Notes: generated by a model not told the origin, from the sequence alone. 64,000 nucleotides of DNA from Gammaproteobacteria bacterium (GCA_028821125.1 JAPPHD010000193.1:19418-83417), one strand, 5' to 3'. Positions 35,872 through 46,082 are shown, counted from the first letter of the stretch. Numbers and translations: made by a program.

Positions 35872-37149
35872 ATGCATGAACAGGTGCGGCCACACGGCAT
35901 GAACGGGCCTGGAGCAGGCTCCGGGCGCCTTGCCGCGCTCGGGCCGGGCATCCTCTACGCCGCGGCCGCCATCGGCGTTTCCCACGTGGTTCAGTCCACC
36001 CGGGCCGGCGCCATCTACGGGCTGGCCATGATCGCGCTGATCGCGGTGGTGGGCATCGTCAAGTACCCCGCGATCCGGTTCGGCAGCCAGTACACCGCCG
36101 CCACCGGCAGGAGCCTGCCCGAAAACTACGTCGACCAGGGCTGGTGGGCGGTATCCCTGTACCTCATCACGCAGCTTGTGTCCGTCTGGTTCGTGCTGGC
36201 CGCCATCGCCGTCACGACCGCCGGGCTGGTGCTGACCGTTTTCGACCTGACGATGAGTGCCGTCGCGATGACCGGCTGGCTCATGGCCGGCACGGCGCTC
36301 CTGCTTACTGTCGGCCATTATCGGTGGCTCGAGCGCGTCGGCATGGCGCTGGTCTTCGTCCTGGTGATCATGGTCGTGGTTGCGGCGGGCGCCTCCATTG
36401 CGCTGATCGACTGGAAACCCTCCGAGTTCGCGGTCGGGCGCCTGGACATCCCCCTGTTGATGTTCGTGGTCGCCATGGCCGGCTGGCTGCCGACGCCGGT
36501 GGACGCCTCCATTCTCAATTCCGTGTGGACAAGCGCCAAGCTGAAGGCCTCGGGCCAGCGGATCTCGAACACGGCCGCCCGTTTCGACTTCAACCTGGGC
36601 TACGTGACCGCGATGGTGCTTGCCGTCGGTTTCCTGCTGCTCGGCGTCGCCGTCATGCACGGGCCCGGTATCGCTCCGAAGGACTCGCCCCCGGAATTCG
36701 CCGCCCAGGTCATCGCGCTCTTTACCGAAACCATCGGCGGCTGGAGTTTCTACCTGATCGGTGCTGCCGCCGTCGCGGCGATGTTCTCCACCCTGCTCGC
36801 CGCCATGGACGGCTACCCGCGCCAGTTCGCCTATGCGTTCTCACGGCTGAGTGGAACCGACATCCCTGCCTGGTTCGTCCCGGTACTCGTCTGGGCCTGC
36901 GGCCTGGGCTCATTCGCGTTGCTGGCGACGCTGCTGACCTCGTTCACCCGCTTCATCGACCTGGTCACGACCCTGGGGTTCGTCATGGCGCCCATATACG
37001 CCTTTCTCAATCACCGCGCCATGGCCGGCGCGGAAGTGCCGGAGGCTTACCGGCCATCGCGCGGGCTCAGGCTCTGGAGCCTCGGGAGCCTCGTCATTCT
37101 CACCGCGGCCAGCATCGTTTATCTGGTCGTCCGTTTCGCCCGGGGTTGA
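35872..37149 (+). CDS. Divergent Nramp-family-like divalent metal transporter
   Basis: Multi-TM with GPGILYAAAAIGVSHVVQSTRAGAIYGLAMIALIAVVGIVKYPAIRFGSQY Nramp-like TM1-TM2; canonical DPGN absent. Confidence 0.75.
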   Translation: MHEQVRPHGMNGPGAGSGRLAALGPGILYAAAAIGVSHVVQSTRAGAIYGLAMIALIAVVGIVKYPAIRFGSQYTAATGRSLPENYVDQGWWAVSLYLITQLVSVWFVLAAIAVTTAGLVLTVFDLTMSAVAMTGWLMAGTALLLTVGHYRWLERVGMALVFVLVIMVVVAAGASIALIDWKPSEFAVGRLDIPLLMFVVAMAGWLPTPVDASILNSVWTSAKLKASGQRISNTAARFDFNLGYVTAMVLAVGFLLLGVAVMHGPGIAPKDSPPEFAAQVIALFTETIGGWSFYLIGAAAVAAMFSTLLAAMDGYPRQFAYAFSRLSGTDIPAWFVPVLVWACGLGSFALLATLLTSFTRFIDLVTTLGFVMAPIYAFLNHRAMAGAEVPEAYRPSRGLRLWSLGSLVILTAASIVYLVVRFARG

Positions 37150-37281
37150 TATCGCCTGCCGGGCATCGCGCCGCGTTTCCATTCCATTTTCATTCCACAT
37201 TTGCTGTGAACTGACTACAGCATTGCCCCTTAGCATTGAACTCAACCGATTACAGGCGCACCTGTTGCCAAGGTGGATGAC

Positions 37282-37413
37282 GTGAACGGAATCAACATGA
37301 ACGGAATCGACATGAACGAGAGTGACGCGCCCCTGACGGCGAACGAAACCGCGCTACTCCTCGGCGCTTTCGCCACGCTGGCAGTGAGCATGCTCTCGTT
37401 TCTCGCCCTGTAA
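37282..37413 (+). CDS. Putative small single-TM protein
   Basis: GTG at 37282 / ATG at 37297: MNGIDMNESDAPLTANETALLLGAFATLAVSMLSFLAL-stop; followed by terminator. Confidence 0.35.
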   Translation: MNGINMNGIDMNESDAPLTANETALLLGAFATLAVSMLSFLAL

Positions 37414-37462
37414 CCGGTCAATCCCAACTCTCCGTAGAGACCTTGTGATGACCTATCTGGCC

Positions 37463-37488
37463 AACCCCGCGTAAGCGGGGTTTTTTTT
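37463..37488 (+). terminator. Rho-independent terminator
   Basis: AACCCCGC-GTAA-GCGGGGTTTTTTTT. Confidence 0.9.
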
Positions 37489-37635
37489 GGCCTGCACCCG
37501 CGCCCGGAACGGAAGGCAACCGGGCGACTTCCCATAGACCCCTGCCCGCCCTTGCAGTGGCCGGCATCCGGTAGGACACTTGCGTTGCAACCCGCAAACG
37601 CCTGCACGGCCAAAGCCTGATGGGAGGTTACCCAC

Positions 37636-38055
37636 ATGAAATACCTGCACACCATGGTTCGCGTCACCGATATCGACGAATCCCTGGACTTCTACTGCAA
37701 CAAGCTCGGGCTCGAAGAACTGGACCGGTACGTCAATGAGGGCGGCCGCTTCACGCTGGTCTTTCTGGCCGCACCGGGCAACGAGTCCGCACAGGTCGAA
37801 CTCACCTGGAACTGGGACCCTGAGGAATTGTCCGGCGGGCGCAATTTCGGGCATCTCGCCTACGAGGTGGACGACATCTACGCGAAGTGCCGGCACCTCA
37901 TGGACTCGGGTGTGACCATCAACCGCCCGCCACGCGACGGACGCATGGCATTCGTCCGTTCGCCGGACGGTGTGTCCGTGGAACTCCTGCAGCGCGGCGA
38001 GGCGCTGCCGCCCGCGGATCCCTGGAAAGACATGGGAAACACCGGCGTCTGGTAG
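37636..38055 (+). CDS. gloA: Glyoxalase I / VOC family protein
   Basis: MKYLHTMVRVTDIDESLDFYCNKLGLEELDR; VELTWNWDPE; VELLQRGEALPP. Confidence 0.88.
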   Translation: MKYLHTMVRVTDIDESLDFYCNKLGLEELDRYVNEGGRFTLVFLAAPGNESAQVELTWNWDPEELSGGRNFGHLAYEVDDIYAKCRHLMDSGVTINRPPRDGRMAFVRSPDGVSVELLQRGEALPPADPWKDMGNTGVW

Positions 38056-38340
38056 CGTCTTCGCGTGCCGTTCAGAGTACCGAACGCCCACGCCCCATAC
38101 CCATCCCCGGAGCCGGAACGAGGCAACTGTTCCGCCGTACGGTGGCTCTGCCCGCCACGATGTGTTACTTTTCGTAGCACTTGCTTCATTTTCACCCCGA
38201 CTGGCGGGTCGCCCGAAATGCCTGTAAACGGCCGGCCCGCGAAACCAGAACCCCCGATGCGCGGAATAGGTTGTCAATTGAGTAAAGTTCACACCCGTTC
38301 GCCGCAATCTCCCCAGGGCGGGGCATCGCCCCGGTAGGCC

Positions 38341-39519
38341 ATGCGCCGAACGTACATAACCGCGTTGGCCATCGCCTTCGCTATCGGCATCTGGCTGCTT
38401 TCCGGGCAGATCGGCTCCGAGGATCCGCCGCCCAAGCCTACTCCCGCCGAACTGGCAAAACAGCGGGCTGCCATGTCCCAGGACCGTCCCGCGACCCGCG
38501 TACGCGCCCGGGTCATTCACGCCACACCGCAGTTTCGGCAACTGCGGGTACGGGGCAAGACGGAAAACAAGCGAACGGTGCAGGTGCGCGCCGAATTGAC
38601 CGGGACCATCGTGCAGCGGCCGGTGGAGCGCGGCTCGCGGGTAACGGTCGGCGACCTGCTCTGCCGCATCTCCATCGAAGACCGGGAGGCAGGCCTAAAG
38701 CAGGCGACCGAGGCGCTCAACCAGGCGCGCCTCGAATACGACGGCAGTCTCGAACTGCGGGAGCGGGGGCTGCTGTCCGAGACTGCCATTGCCCAGGCCA
38801 GCGCCTGGCTGGCCACCGCGGAAGCGGAACTGAAGCGCAGCGAACTGGACTTCGCCAGAACGCACATCGAGGCACCGTTCAACGGCATCGTCGAAGACGT
38901 CCATCTGGAAGTCGGCGACTATGTGAATCCCGGTTCCCCCTGCGCCACCATCGTCGATCTCGACCCGATGCTGCTCGTCGGCCGCATCTCCGAATCCGAC
39001 GTCCAGCGCGTGACCGTCGGGCAGCAGGCCCGGGGGACGCTGAGCGACGGGCGGCAGGTTGCGGGGGCGATCAGCTTCGTGGGCCAGCAGAGCGACCCGG
39101 ACACCCGAACCTATCGAATCGAAATACCCATTCCCAATCCCGCCTACGACTTGCGCAGCGGCATCACCACCGAGATTTCGGTTCCCGTCGCAGAGATTCA
39201 GGCGCAACACATAAGCCCGGCCCTGTTTGCGCTGGACGACGCGGGGGTCATCGGCGTTCGCACGATCGGGGACGATGGCCGCGTCCGGTTTTATCCGGTG
39301 GACATCGTCCGGGAAGACGCTGCCGGGGTCTGGGTGTCCGGCCTGCCTCCCGTGGCGACGCTGATCACCGTCGGGCAGGAACTGGTTGTCCCCGGAGAAT
39401 ACGTCGAGGTCGACTTCGAGCATGCCTTGGAGATGCCCGCCGCGGCGCCGACCTCCACGACCCCCGGCAGCGAACCTGAATCCTCCCATACCCCCGCGCA
39501 TCAGCCCGCCAGCGCATGA
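38341..39519 (+). CDS. RND efflux periplasmic adaptor subunit (HlyD/MFP)
   Basis: VRGKTENKRTVQVRAELTGTIVQRPVERGSRVTVGDLLCRI; IEAPFNGIVEDVHLEVGDYVNPG; followed by RND permease. Confidence 0.92.
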   Translation: MRRTYITALAIAFAIGIWLLSGQIGSEDPPPKPTPAELAKQRAAMSQDRPATRVRARVIHATPQFRQLRVRGKTENKRTVQVRAELTGTIVQRPVERGSRVTVGDLLCRISIEDREAGLKQATEALNQARLEYDGSLELRERGLLSETAIAQASAWLATAEAELKRSELDFARTHIEAPFNGIVEDVHLEVGDYVNPGSPCATIVDLDPMLLVGRISESDVQRVTVGQQARGTLSDGRQVAGAISFVGQQSDPDTRTYRIEIPIPNPAYDLRSGITTEISVPVAEIQAQHISPALFALDDAGVIGVRTIGDDGRVRFYPVDIVREDAAGVWVSGLPPVATLITVGQELVVPGEYVEVDFEHALEMPAAAPTSTTPGSEPESSHTPAHQPASA

Positions 39520-42500
39520 ACGCGATCATCGACGCGGCCATAAACCGCTACAAGACCACCCTCATGGTCATGTTCATGGTGGTGGTGGCTGGCCTGCTGG
39601 CCCGCAACGCCATTCCCGTCGCCAACGAGCCGGACATCCAGGTTCCCTTCTACGTCGTAACCGTCATACACGAAGGAATCACGCCGGAGGATGCCGAACG
39701 GTTGCTGGTCATGCCCCTGGAGGTCGAGCTGCGCAACGTCGAGGGCATCGATGAGCTGACGTCGTTTGCATCGGAAGGGGCGGCAACGGTGATGATCGAG
39801 TTCGATGCCGAGTACGACCTCGATCGCGCGCTCCAGGACGTCCGGGAAGCCGTGGACAGCGCCAGGCCCGAGATGCCGGGCACCATCGAGGAACCCATCA
39901 TCCGCGAGACGAGCACCGACGATTTCCCGATTCTCCAGGTCAATATCGTGGGCGAAGACGTACCTGAACGGGTGCTCTACGACCTTGCGATCGAACTCAA
40001 GGACCGTATAGAGATCATTCCCGAAGTGCTCGACGCCGAGATGCAGGGTCACCGCGAGGAAGTGCTCGAAGCGGTCATCGACCCCAACGCCCTGGAAGCC
40101 TACCGGATCGCCAACGACGAACTGATCAACACCATCGTGCGCAACAACCGGCTGATTCCCGCGGGCAGCCTGGACACGGGCCAGGGGCGGTTCTCCGTCA
40201 AGGTACCGAGCGTGATCGAGGAAGCCCGCGACGTGTTCGACCTGCCGGTGCGGGTGAAGGACGATACCGTGATCACCCTCGGCGACGTAGCAACCGTGCG
40301 CCGCACCTTCAAGGACCGGACCTGCTATGCCCGCGTGAACGGCGAGGCAGCCATCTCCCTGAACATCGTCAAGCGCGCCAACGCCAACATCGTCGACACG
40401 ATCGATTCCGTGAAGCGCACGGTCGACCGCTTCCGGCCCAGCCTGCCCGGCAGGGTGACCATCTTCTATTCGCAGGACCAGGCGCCCTGGGCACTGCAGC
40501 AGGTAACCGAACTGCAGGGAAACATCTTCACGGCGCTGGCTCTGGTGATGATCGTCGTGGTGGCGGCCATGGGGTTCCGTAGCGGCGCTATCGTCGGGCT
40601 CGGCATTCCCGTCTCCTTCCTGTTCTCGATGATCCTGCTCTACCTGCTCGGGTACACGTTCAACTTCATGGTCATGTTCGGCATGCTGCTCGGGCTCGGC
40701 ATGCTGATCGACGGGGCCATCGTCGTCACCGAGTACGCCGACCGCAAGATGGTCGAGGGCTTCGACCGGCGCAGCGCCTATGCGCTGGCCGCCAAACGCA
40801 TGCTCTGGCCGGTGACCGCCTCGACCGCGACCACGCTCGCCGCATTCACCCCGCTCATGTTCTGGCCCGGCGTGCCCGGACAGTTCATGCGCTACCTGCC
40901 GGTGACCGTTTTTACCGTCCTGACCGGGTCGCTGCTGTACGCGCTGGTGTTCGGGCCGGTACTGGGGGCCCTGTTCGACCGTCCGGGCGCCAGGGACGCG
41001 CGCTCGGTGGAAACGCTGAAGCAACTGGAGGAAGGCGACCCCACCAGCATGCGCTCGATCACCGGGCTGTATGCCCGGATTCTCGCCGTGGCGGCCCGGC
41101 ACGCATGGCTTACCCTTTCCCTGGCCCTGGCCATCGTCTCCGGCACTTTCTGGGCATACGGCGAGTTCGGCAAGGGGCTCACCTTCTTCTCCGATACGGA
41201 GGGCAAGTGGGCCATCGTCACCGTACGGGCGCGGGGCAACCTGGCCGCCGAAGAGATCAACACCCTGGTCACCGAGGTGGAAGAGCAGATCCTGCAGATT
41301 CGCGGCATCCTCGATGTCAATACCCAGACATCGTTCACCAGCACCGCCTCGCCCTTCGGCGGCGGCGGGTCCGACATCGTCGGCCGGCACTTCATCGAAC
41401 TGCACGACGAGAACGAAAGGGACAAGAAGTCCACGGAAATCCTGGAGGAAATCCGCACGCGCACCGAGGGCCTCTCGGGCATCGCCGTGGAAGCCCGGCA
41501 GATGGAACAGGGCCCGCCCCAGGGCAAGCCGATCGAGATTGAATTCGCCTCCCACGACAAGTCGCTGCTCGAACCCGCGGTCGAAGCGGTACTGGACCAC
41601 ATGGAACGGCACGTGGAGGGGCTGCGCGATATCGAAGACACGCGCTTCCTGCCCGGAATCGAGTGGAAACTCATCGTCGACAGGGCGCAGGCCGCCCTCT
41701 ACGGCGCCGATGTTTCCCAGGTCGGCGTGGCCGTTCAACTGGTCACCAACGGGGTGAAGGTCGGGGAGTACCGGCCCGACAAATCCGACGACGCGGTGGA
41801 TATCCGGGTGCGCTACCCGCTGGAGGCCCGGGGCCTGAGCATGCTGGACGAGTTGAAGGTCAGTACCGTCGAGGGCCTGGTGCCCATATCCAACTTCGTG
41901 CGGCGGGAGGCCGTGCCGAATGTGGATACCATCCAGCGCTCCAACGGCGTACCGGTGAAATACATTCGCGCCGATGTCGCACCCGGCGTGCTGGCGGACA
42001 ACAAGGTAAAGGAAATCGAATCGTGGCTGGCGAGCGAAACCTTCGACCCGCGGCTCAGGATCCAGTTCCGCGGCACCAACGAGGATCAGCAGGACTCCAT
42101 CGACTTCATATCGGTGGCTTTCAGCCTGTCGCTCCTGCTCATGTTCGTGCTGCTGGTCACGCAGTTCAACAGCTTCTACCAGTCCCTGCTCATCCTGTTT
42201 GCCGTGGTCCTCTCCACCGCCGGCGTCCTGCTCGGTTTGCTGGTGTTGTCCCAGCCGTTCAGCGCGGTGCTGACCGGAATCGGTGTGGTGGCGCTGGCCG
42301 GCATCGTCGTGAACAACAACATCGTGCTGATCGACACCTACAACCATCTGCGTCGGGAACATCCCGAACTCGACTACATTGCCGTAATCGTGCGCACGGG
42401 CGCGCAGCGCCTGCGCCCGGTCACCCTGACCACGCTTACCACCGTCTTCGGCCTGCTGCCCCTGGCAAGCAACTTCAGCATCGACCTGGTGAATCGGACG

Positions 42501-42686
42501 ATCATCTACGGAGGCATGCTGTCTGCGTTCTGGGTGCCGCTGGCCCAGGCCATCGTGTCCGGGCTGACGTTCGCGACCCTGCTGACCCTGGTGGTGACCC
42601 CCGCCATGCTGGCGGTGCCGCACAAGTTCGCGGCCGGCATCCATCGATTGAAGTCACGGATTCGCCGCCGCCTTGCACCGGCATAG
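39516..42686 (+). CDS. RND efflux transporter permease (AcrB/MexB-like family)
   Basis: 1056 aa; two TM blocks; GLGMLIDGAIVVTEYADRKM and GVVALAGIVVNNNIVLIDTYNHLRRE. Confidence 0.95.
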   Translation: MNAIIDAAINRYKTTLMVMFMVVVAGLLARNAIPVANEPDIQVPFYVVTVIHEGITPEDAERLLVMPLEVELRNVEGIDELTSFASEGAATVMIEFDAEYDLDRALQDVREAVDSARPEMPGTIEEPIIRETSTDDFPILQVNIVGEDVPERVLYDLAIELKDRIEIIPEVLDAEMQGHREEVLEAVIDPNALEAYRIANDELINTIVRNNRLIPAGSLDTGQGRFSVKVPSVIEEARDVFDLPVRVKDDTVITLGDVATVRRTFKDRTCYARVNGEAAISLNIVKRANANIVDTIDSVKRTVDRFRPSLPGRVTIFYSQDQAPWALQQVTELQGNIFTALALVMIVVVAAMGFRSGAIVGLGIPVSFLFSMILLYLLGYTFNFMVMFGMLLGLGMLIDGAIVVTEYADRKMVEGFDRRSAYALAAKRMLWPVTASTATTLAAFTPLMFWPGVPGQFMRYLPVTVFTVLTGSLLYALVFGPVLGALFDRPGARDARSVETLKQLEEGDPTSMRSITGLYARILAVAARHAWLTLSLALAIVSGTFWAYGEFGKGLTFFSDTEGKWAIVTVRARGNLAAEEINTLVTEVEEQILQIRGILDVNTQTSFTSTASPFGGGGSDIVGRHFIELHDENERDKKSTEILEEIRTRTEGLSGIAVEARQMEQGPPQGKPIEIEFASHDKSLLEPAVEAVLDHMERHVEGLRDIEDTRFLPGIEWKLIVDRAQAALYGADVSQVGVAVQLVTNGVKVGEYRPDKSDDAVDIRVRYPLEARGLSMLDELKVSTVEGLVPISNFVRREAVPNVDTIQRSNGVPVKYIRADVAPGVLADNKVKEIESWLASETFDPRLRIQFRGTNEDQQDSIDFISVAFSLSLLLMFVLLVTQFNSFYQSLLILFAVVLSTAGVLLGLLVLSQPFSAVLTGIGVVALAGIVVNNNIVLIDTYNHLRREHPELDYIAVIVRTGAQRLRPVTLTTLTTVFGLLPLASNFSIDLVNRTIIYGGMLSAFWVPLAQAIVSGLTFATLLTLVVTPAMLAVPHKFAAGIHRLKSRIRRRLAPA

Positions 42687-42720
42687 CCAGCCCTTTCGGA
42701 AACCGGGTAGGAAAAAGACA

Positions 42721-42808
42721 CCCCGGCGACAAGGACTCGGGGAGGAAGGGATCTGAGCGTCGCCGGGGCGGTTCCCAAAGGAACGAGCAGGGGTAATTCT
42801 GCTCGTTC
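42721..42808. repeat. Two consecutive perfect hairpins
   Basis: CCCCGGCGAC (42721-42730)/GTCGCCGGGG (42759-42768) and GAACGAGCAG-GGGTAATT-CTGCTCGTTC (42781-42808). Confidence 0.75.
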
Positions 42809-42929
42809 GGCTCCGGAATCAATATGGGATATGTCTCTAACTCGTGTAGGAAATTCGCCATTCCGGCTGCCCGAAATCACTGAACCAGGCATCGGGTCGA
42901 CGCCCCGCAACCGCTGAGGGAACGGAATC

Positions 42930-43013
42930 CCAGCCCGCATCCGTCGCCAACTCCCTGCTGCAATCGCCGGACCACGCGCGACGAAATCCGGTGACGGACG
43001 CGGGCCAGGCTGG
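42930..43013. repeat. Imperfect inverted-repeat element, diverged copy of the 27149/59485 palindrome family
   Basis: CCAGCCCGCATCCGTCGCC ... GGTGACGGACGCGGGCCAGGCTGG; internal CCAACTCCCTGCTGC at the same spacing as other copies. Confidence 0.6.
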
Positions 43014-43079
43014 ATTTCGGTTTCGATTGCTTGCAAGCTTCCCCTTCCGTCCACCACCGCCAATCGGGAAGTTGATGTC

Positions 43080-44021
43080 GTGAGCCTGTCTCTCGGAGTG
43101 CATATCGGCCAGCAGAACATGTCCATGGACGGCCTGCGCGCCCTTTGGCGCAAGCTCGACGGGGCCGGCGTCGACTGGCTCTCGGCCTGGGATCATTTCT
43201 ACGAGGCGCCGCCCAAGAACGGAACCGAGCCCCACTTCGAGGCCCTGGCGACGCTCGGGGCGCTGGCCGCGGAAACCCGTCACGCGCGTATCGGCTGCCT
43301 GGTGTTCTACATCGGCTACCGCAATCCCGCCCTTCTGGCCAAGGCCGCGACAACGCTCGACCACATCAGTGGCGGCCGTTTCGAACTGGGGCTCGGCGCC
43401 GGCTGGCACATCTGGGAGGCTACCGCCTACGGCTACCCGTTTCCGGACATCGGTACCCGGCTCGACATGCTGGAAGAGGGCGTACAGATCATCAGGCAGA
43501 TGCTCCTTGAGGAGCGCACCGACTTCAACGGCAGGCATTTCCAGGTGGTGGACGCGAGTTGCCTGCCAAGGCCCGTTCAGCGCCGGTTGCCCATCTGGAT
43601 CGGCGGAACCGGCGAAAAGCGCACGCTCAGGATCGCCGCCGCCCATGCGGACGGCTGGAATGCCGCCTACCTGTCCCCCGGCGAGTTCAGCCGCCTGAAC
43701 CAGGTGCTCGACCACTGGTGTGAGGAGGAACGACGCGACCCCGGTGACATCAAGCGTGCCATCAACCTGATGTTCAATCTCGGTGTCGACCGCGCGGACG
43801 TGGAGCGGCAGCGGCTGCGCATCGCCGAAGACTGGCGGGTGCTGCGCGGTCGCATCCCGGAGGGTGCGCTTCTTTGCACGCCGGACCGTGCCGTCGAGCG
43901 CCTGGGCGAATACGTAGCCGCCGGCGCCCGGGAAATCAATATCGCACTGCGCGCTCCCTGGAATGAGGAAGCGCTGGATGCGTATCTGACGGAAGTGATG
44001 CCCCGGGTTCGGGCCTTGTAG
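43080..44021 (+). CDS. LLM class (luciferase-like) flavin/F420-dependent oxidoreductase
   Basis: TLDHISGGRFELGLGAGWHIWEATAYGYPFPDIGTRLDMLEEGVQIIRQM. Confidence 0.9.
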   Translation: MSLSLGVHIGQQNMSMDGLRALWRKLDGAGVDWLSAWDHFYEAPPKNGTEPHFEALATLGALAAETRHARIGCLVFYIGYRNPALLAKAATTLDHISGGRFELGLGAGWHIWEATAYGYPFPDIGTRLDMLEEGVQIIRQMLLEERTDFNGRHFQVVDASCLPRPVQRRLPIWIGGTGEKRTLRIAAAHADGWNAAYLSPGEFSRLNQVLDHWCEEERRDPGDIKRAINLMFNLGVDRADVERQRLRIAEDWRVLRGRIPEGALLCTPDRAVERLGEYVAAGAREINIALRAPWNEEALDAYLTEVMPRVRAL

Positions 44022-44051
44022 ATCCGATCGGGCCGCGACCCGCGGCGGCAC

Positions 44052-44465
44052 TCAGGCCCGCAGTTGCCTGCCGATTTTCCGGGGTACGGAAAAGAAACCG
44101 ATGCGATGCCGCTCGCCGGCTTCAATGCAGTCCGCCTTCAGGCGGCAACTGTATTCCGCGAGCACGGGAATCATGGCGAACGCACCGAGCAGTTGGCCGA
44201 GCGCCTTGGTGTGCACCGCGTACCAGCCGTTGCCGAGGTGGGGCGCCATCTGGAAGAAGCCGATGAAGTAGAAGAAGGTGGCTGCGGTGGTGACCAGGGC
44301 CAGCACGCGCGCCACGTTGAGCGGAAGCCTTCTGACCAGGGTGACGAAAGCCAGGGCAGAGCCGAAAAGGTACGCGCCGATCAGGAATGAGGCATCGGGA
44401 ACCCCAAGGTGAAGAAGCGCCAGCAGGATGAAACCGAAACCGATGAATCCGTTGAGGTAACTCAT
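44052..44465 (-). CDS. Small integral membrane protein, unknown function
   Basis: About four hydrophobic segments (MSYLNGFIGFGFILLALLHLGVPDASFLIGAYLFGSALAFVTLVRRL...). Confidence 0.65.
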   Translation of the reverse strand: MSYLNGFIGFGFILLALLHLGVPDASFLIGAYLFGSALAFVTLVRRLPLNVARVLALVTTAATFFYFIGFFQMAPHLGNGWYAVHTKALGQLLGAFAMIPVLAEYSCRLKADCIEAGERHRIGFFSVPRKIGRQLRA

Positions 44466-44852
44466 GCCGGCCCCGATCTCACTCGCCGTCGGTAAACGGC
44501 GGGTGAGGCGCCGGGGACGGTGGCGATACCGGCGTACAGGACCATACCGGCAGCGAACGGGTGGCGGTGATTCGCTCCGCCAACACCTCCTGCCAGAACT
44601 GTTTTCGCCTCATACGCGGCCCGCGATGCCCCTCGGCATGAATAACGTAATGGCGAATACTCGTAAAACGGGCCGTTGCCGTCAACCGTTTCGTTACATT
44701 TGGTGACACTTTTTTAGGTGTCGGGCGTGCGATTTTGGTTTTTCGAATATTAAATTCATTAGTAATAACTTGAGGGAATAAAAACCGCTACACTCCCGAC
44801 GGCCGTTGTGGACCGCCGACGATGCCCGGCGGCAGCCGGACCCGGCATTTCG

Positions 44853-46082
44853 CTACATGCGCTCCAGTATGGTGGCGGTGCCCATTCCTCCACCCGTGCA
44901 CATCGCCACCAGCGATGTTTCCGCATCGAGGCGGTGCAACTGCTCCAGGGCGGTGCCGATCAACATGCCGCCGGTCGCCCCGATGGGGTGGCCGAGGGCG
45001 ATGGCGCCGCCATCCACGTTGACGATGTCATGGTCGACATCGAGTTCCTTCATGAATTTCAACACCACCGAAGCAAAGGCCTCGTTGATTTCGAACAGGT
45101 CGATGTCGTCTTTTGTCATGCCTGCCTTTTCCAGGCACCTCGCTGCCGCCGGCGCCGGCGCGGTGAGCATGATCAGCGGCTCCGTGCCCGCTGTCGCCGT
45201 CATGCGAATGCGCGCTTTCGGCTTCAGCCCGTGGGCCCTGGCGTAGTCGGGGCTGGTGACCAGCACGGTGCTGGCCCCGTCCACAACGCCCGACGAATTG
45301 CCCGCGTGATGCACGTGCTCAATGGCGTCCACCTCCGGGTAGACCTGGTGCACCAGATCCTTGAACGGCCGGTCGAAACCCTCGGGTTGCAATCCGGTCA
45401 TGGCCGCAAACGACGGCTTGAGGCCCTCCAGGCTTTCCATGGTCGTGCCTGGGCGGGGATGTTCGTCCCGATTCAGCGCCAGGCTGCCGTCGTCGTTGTA
45501 TATCGGCACCAGCGCGTCCTTGAATCGTCCTTCCTCGATCGACCGCGCCGTGCGCGTCTGGCTTTCAACGGCGTAGGCGTCAACATCGTCCCTGGAGAAA
45601 CCTTCAAGGGTCGCGATCAGGTCCGCGGAAATGCCCTGGGGTACCTGCGGGTGCATCCGGTGCAGGTGTTCGTTGTTGGCATGAAAGCCGTTCGCATGGA
45701 CCGGTGCGTACCGGGACATGAATTCCACGCCGCCGCCGATGACGGCTTCCTGGTGCCCCGACATCACGCCCATGGCGGCGAACGAGACCGCCTGCTGGCC
45801 GCTGCCGCAAAACCGGTGCAGCGTGACCCCGGTGACCGAGAGCGGCCAGCCGGCGTCAAGTACCGACATGCGCGCGATATCGTGGGCATGGTCGCCGCTG
45901 CCGGAACCGCAGCCCGCCACCACGTCCTCGATGTCGGCGGGGTCGAATCCCACCCGTTCCTGCAGGCCTCGCAACACCTGCGCCAGGCATCGCTGCGGAT
46001 GCAGGTGGCTCAGGGAACCGACACCGGGCTTGCCCCGCCCCCGGGGGGACCGGGCGTGATCGACGATCCAGGCTTCGCGCAT
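44853..46082 (-). CDS. Acetyl-CoA C-acetyltransferase (thiolase)
   Basis: VTLHRFCGSGQQAVSFAAMGVMSG; NVDGGAIALGHPIGATGG; ALEQLHR...LVAMCTGGGMGTATILER. Confidence 0.92.
   Translation of the reverse strand: MREAWIVDHARSPRGRGKPGVGSLSHLHPQRCLAQVLRGLQERVGFDPADIEDVVAGCGSGSGDHAHDIARMSVLDAGWPLSVTGVTLHRFCGSGQQAVSFAAMGVMSGHQEAVIGGGVEFMSRYAPVHANGFHANNEHLHRMHPQVPQGISADLIATLEGFSRDDVDAYAVESQTRTARSIEEGRFKDALVPIYNDDGSLALNRDEHPRPGTTMESLEGLKPSFAAMTGLQPEGFDRPFKDLVHQVYPEVDAIEHVHHAGNSSGVVDGASTVLVTSPDYARAHGLKPKARIRMTATAGTEPLIMLTAPAPAAARCLEKAGMTKDDIDLFEINEAFASVVLKFMKELDVDHDIVNVDGGAIALGHPIGATGGMLIGTALEQLHRLDAETSLVAMCTGGGMGTATILERM

Noticed and set aside
39501-42644. 1047-aa minus-strand ORF
   Set aside because: Fully antisense to the clear RND permease; high-GC antisense artefact with His/Asp/Gly-rich composition.
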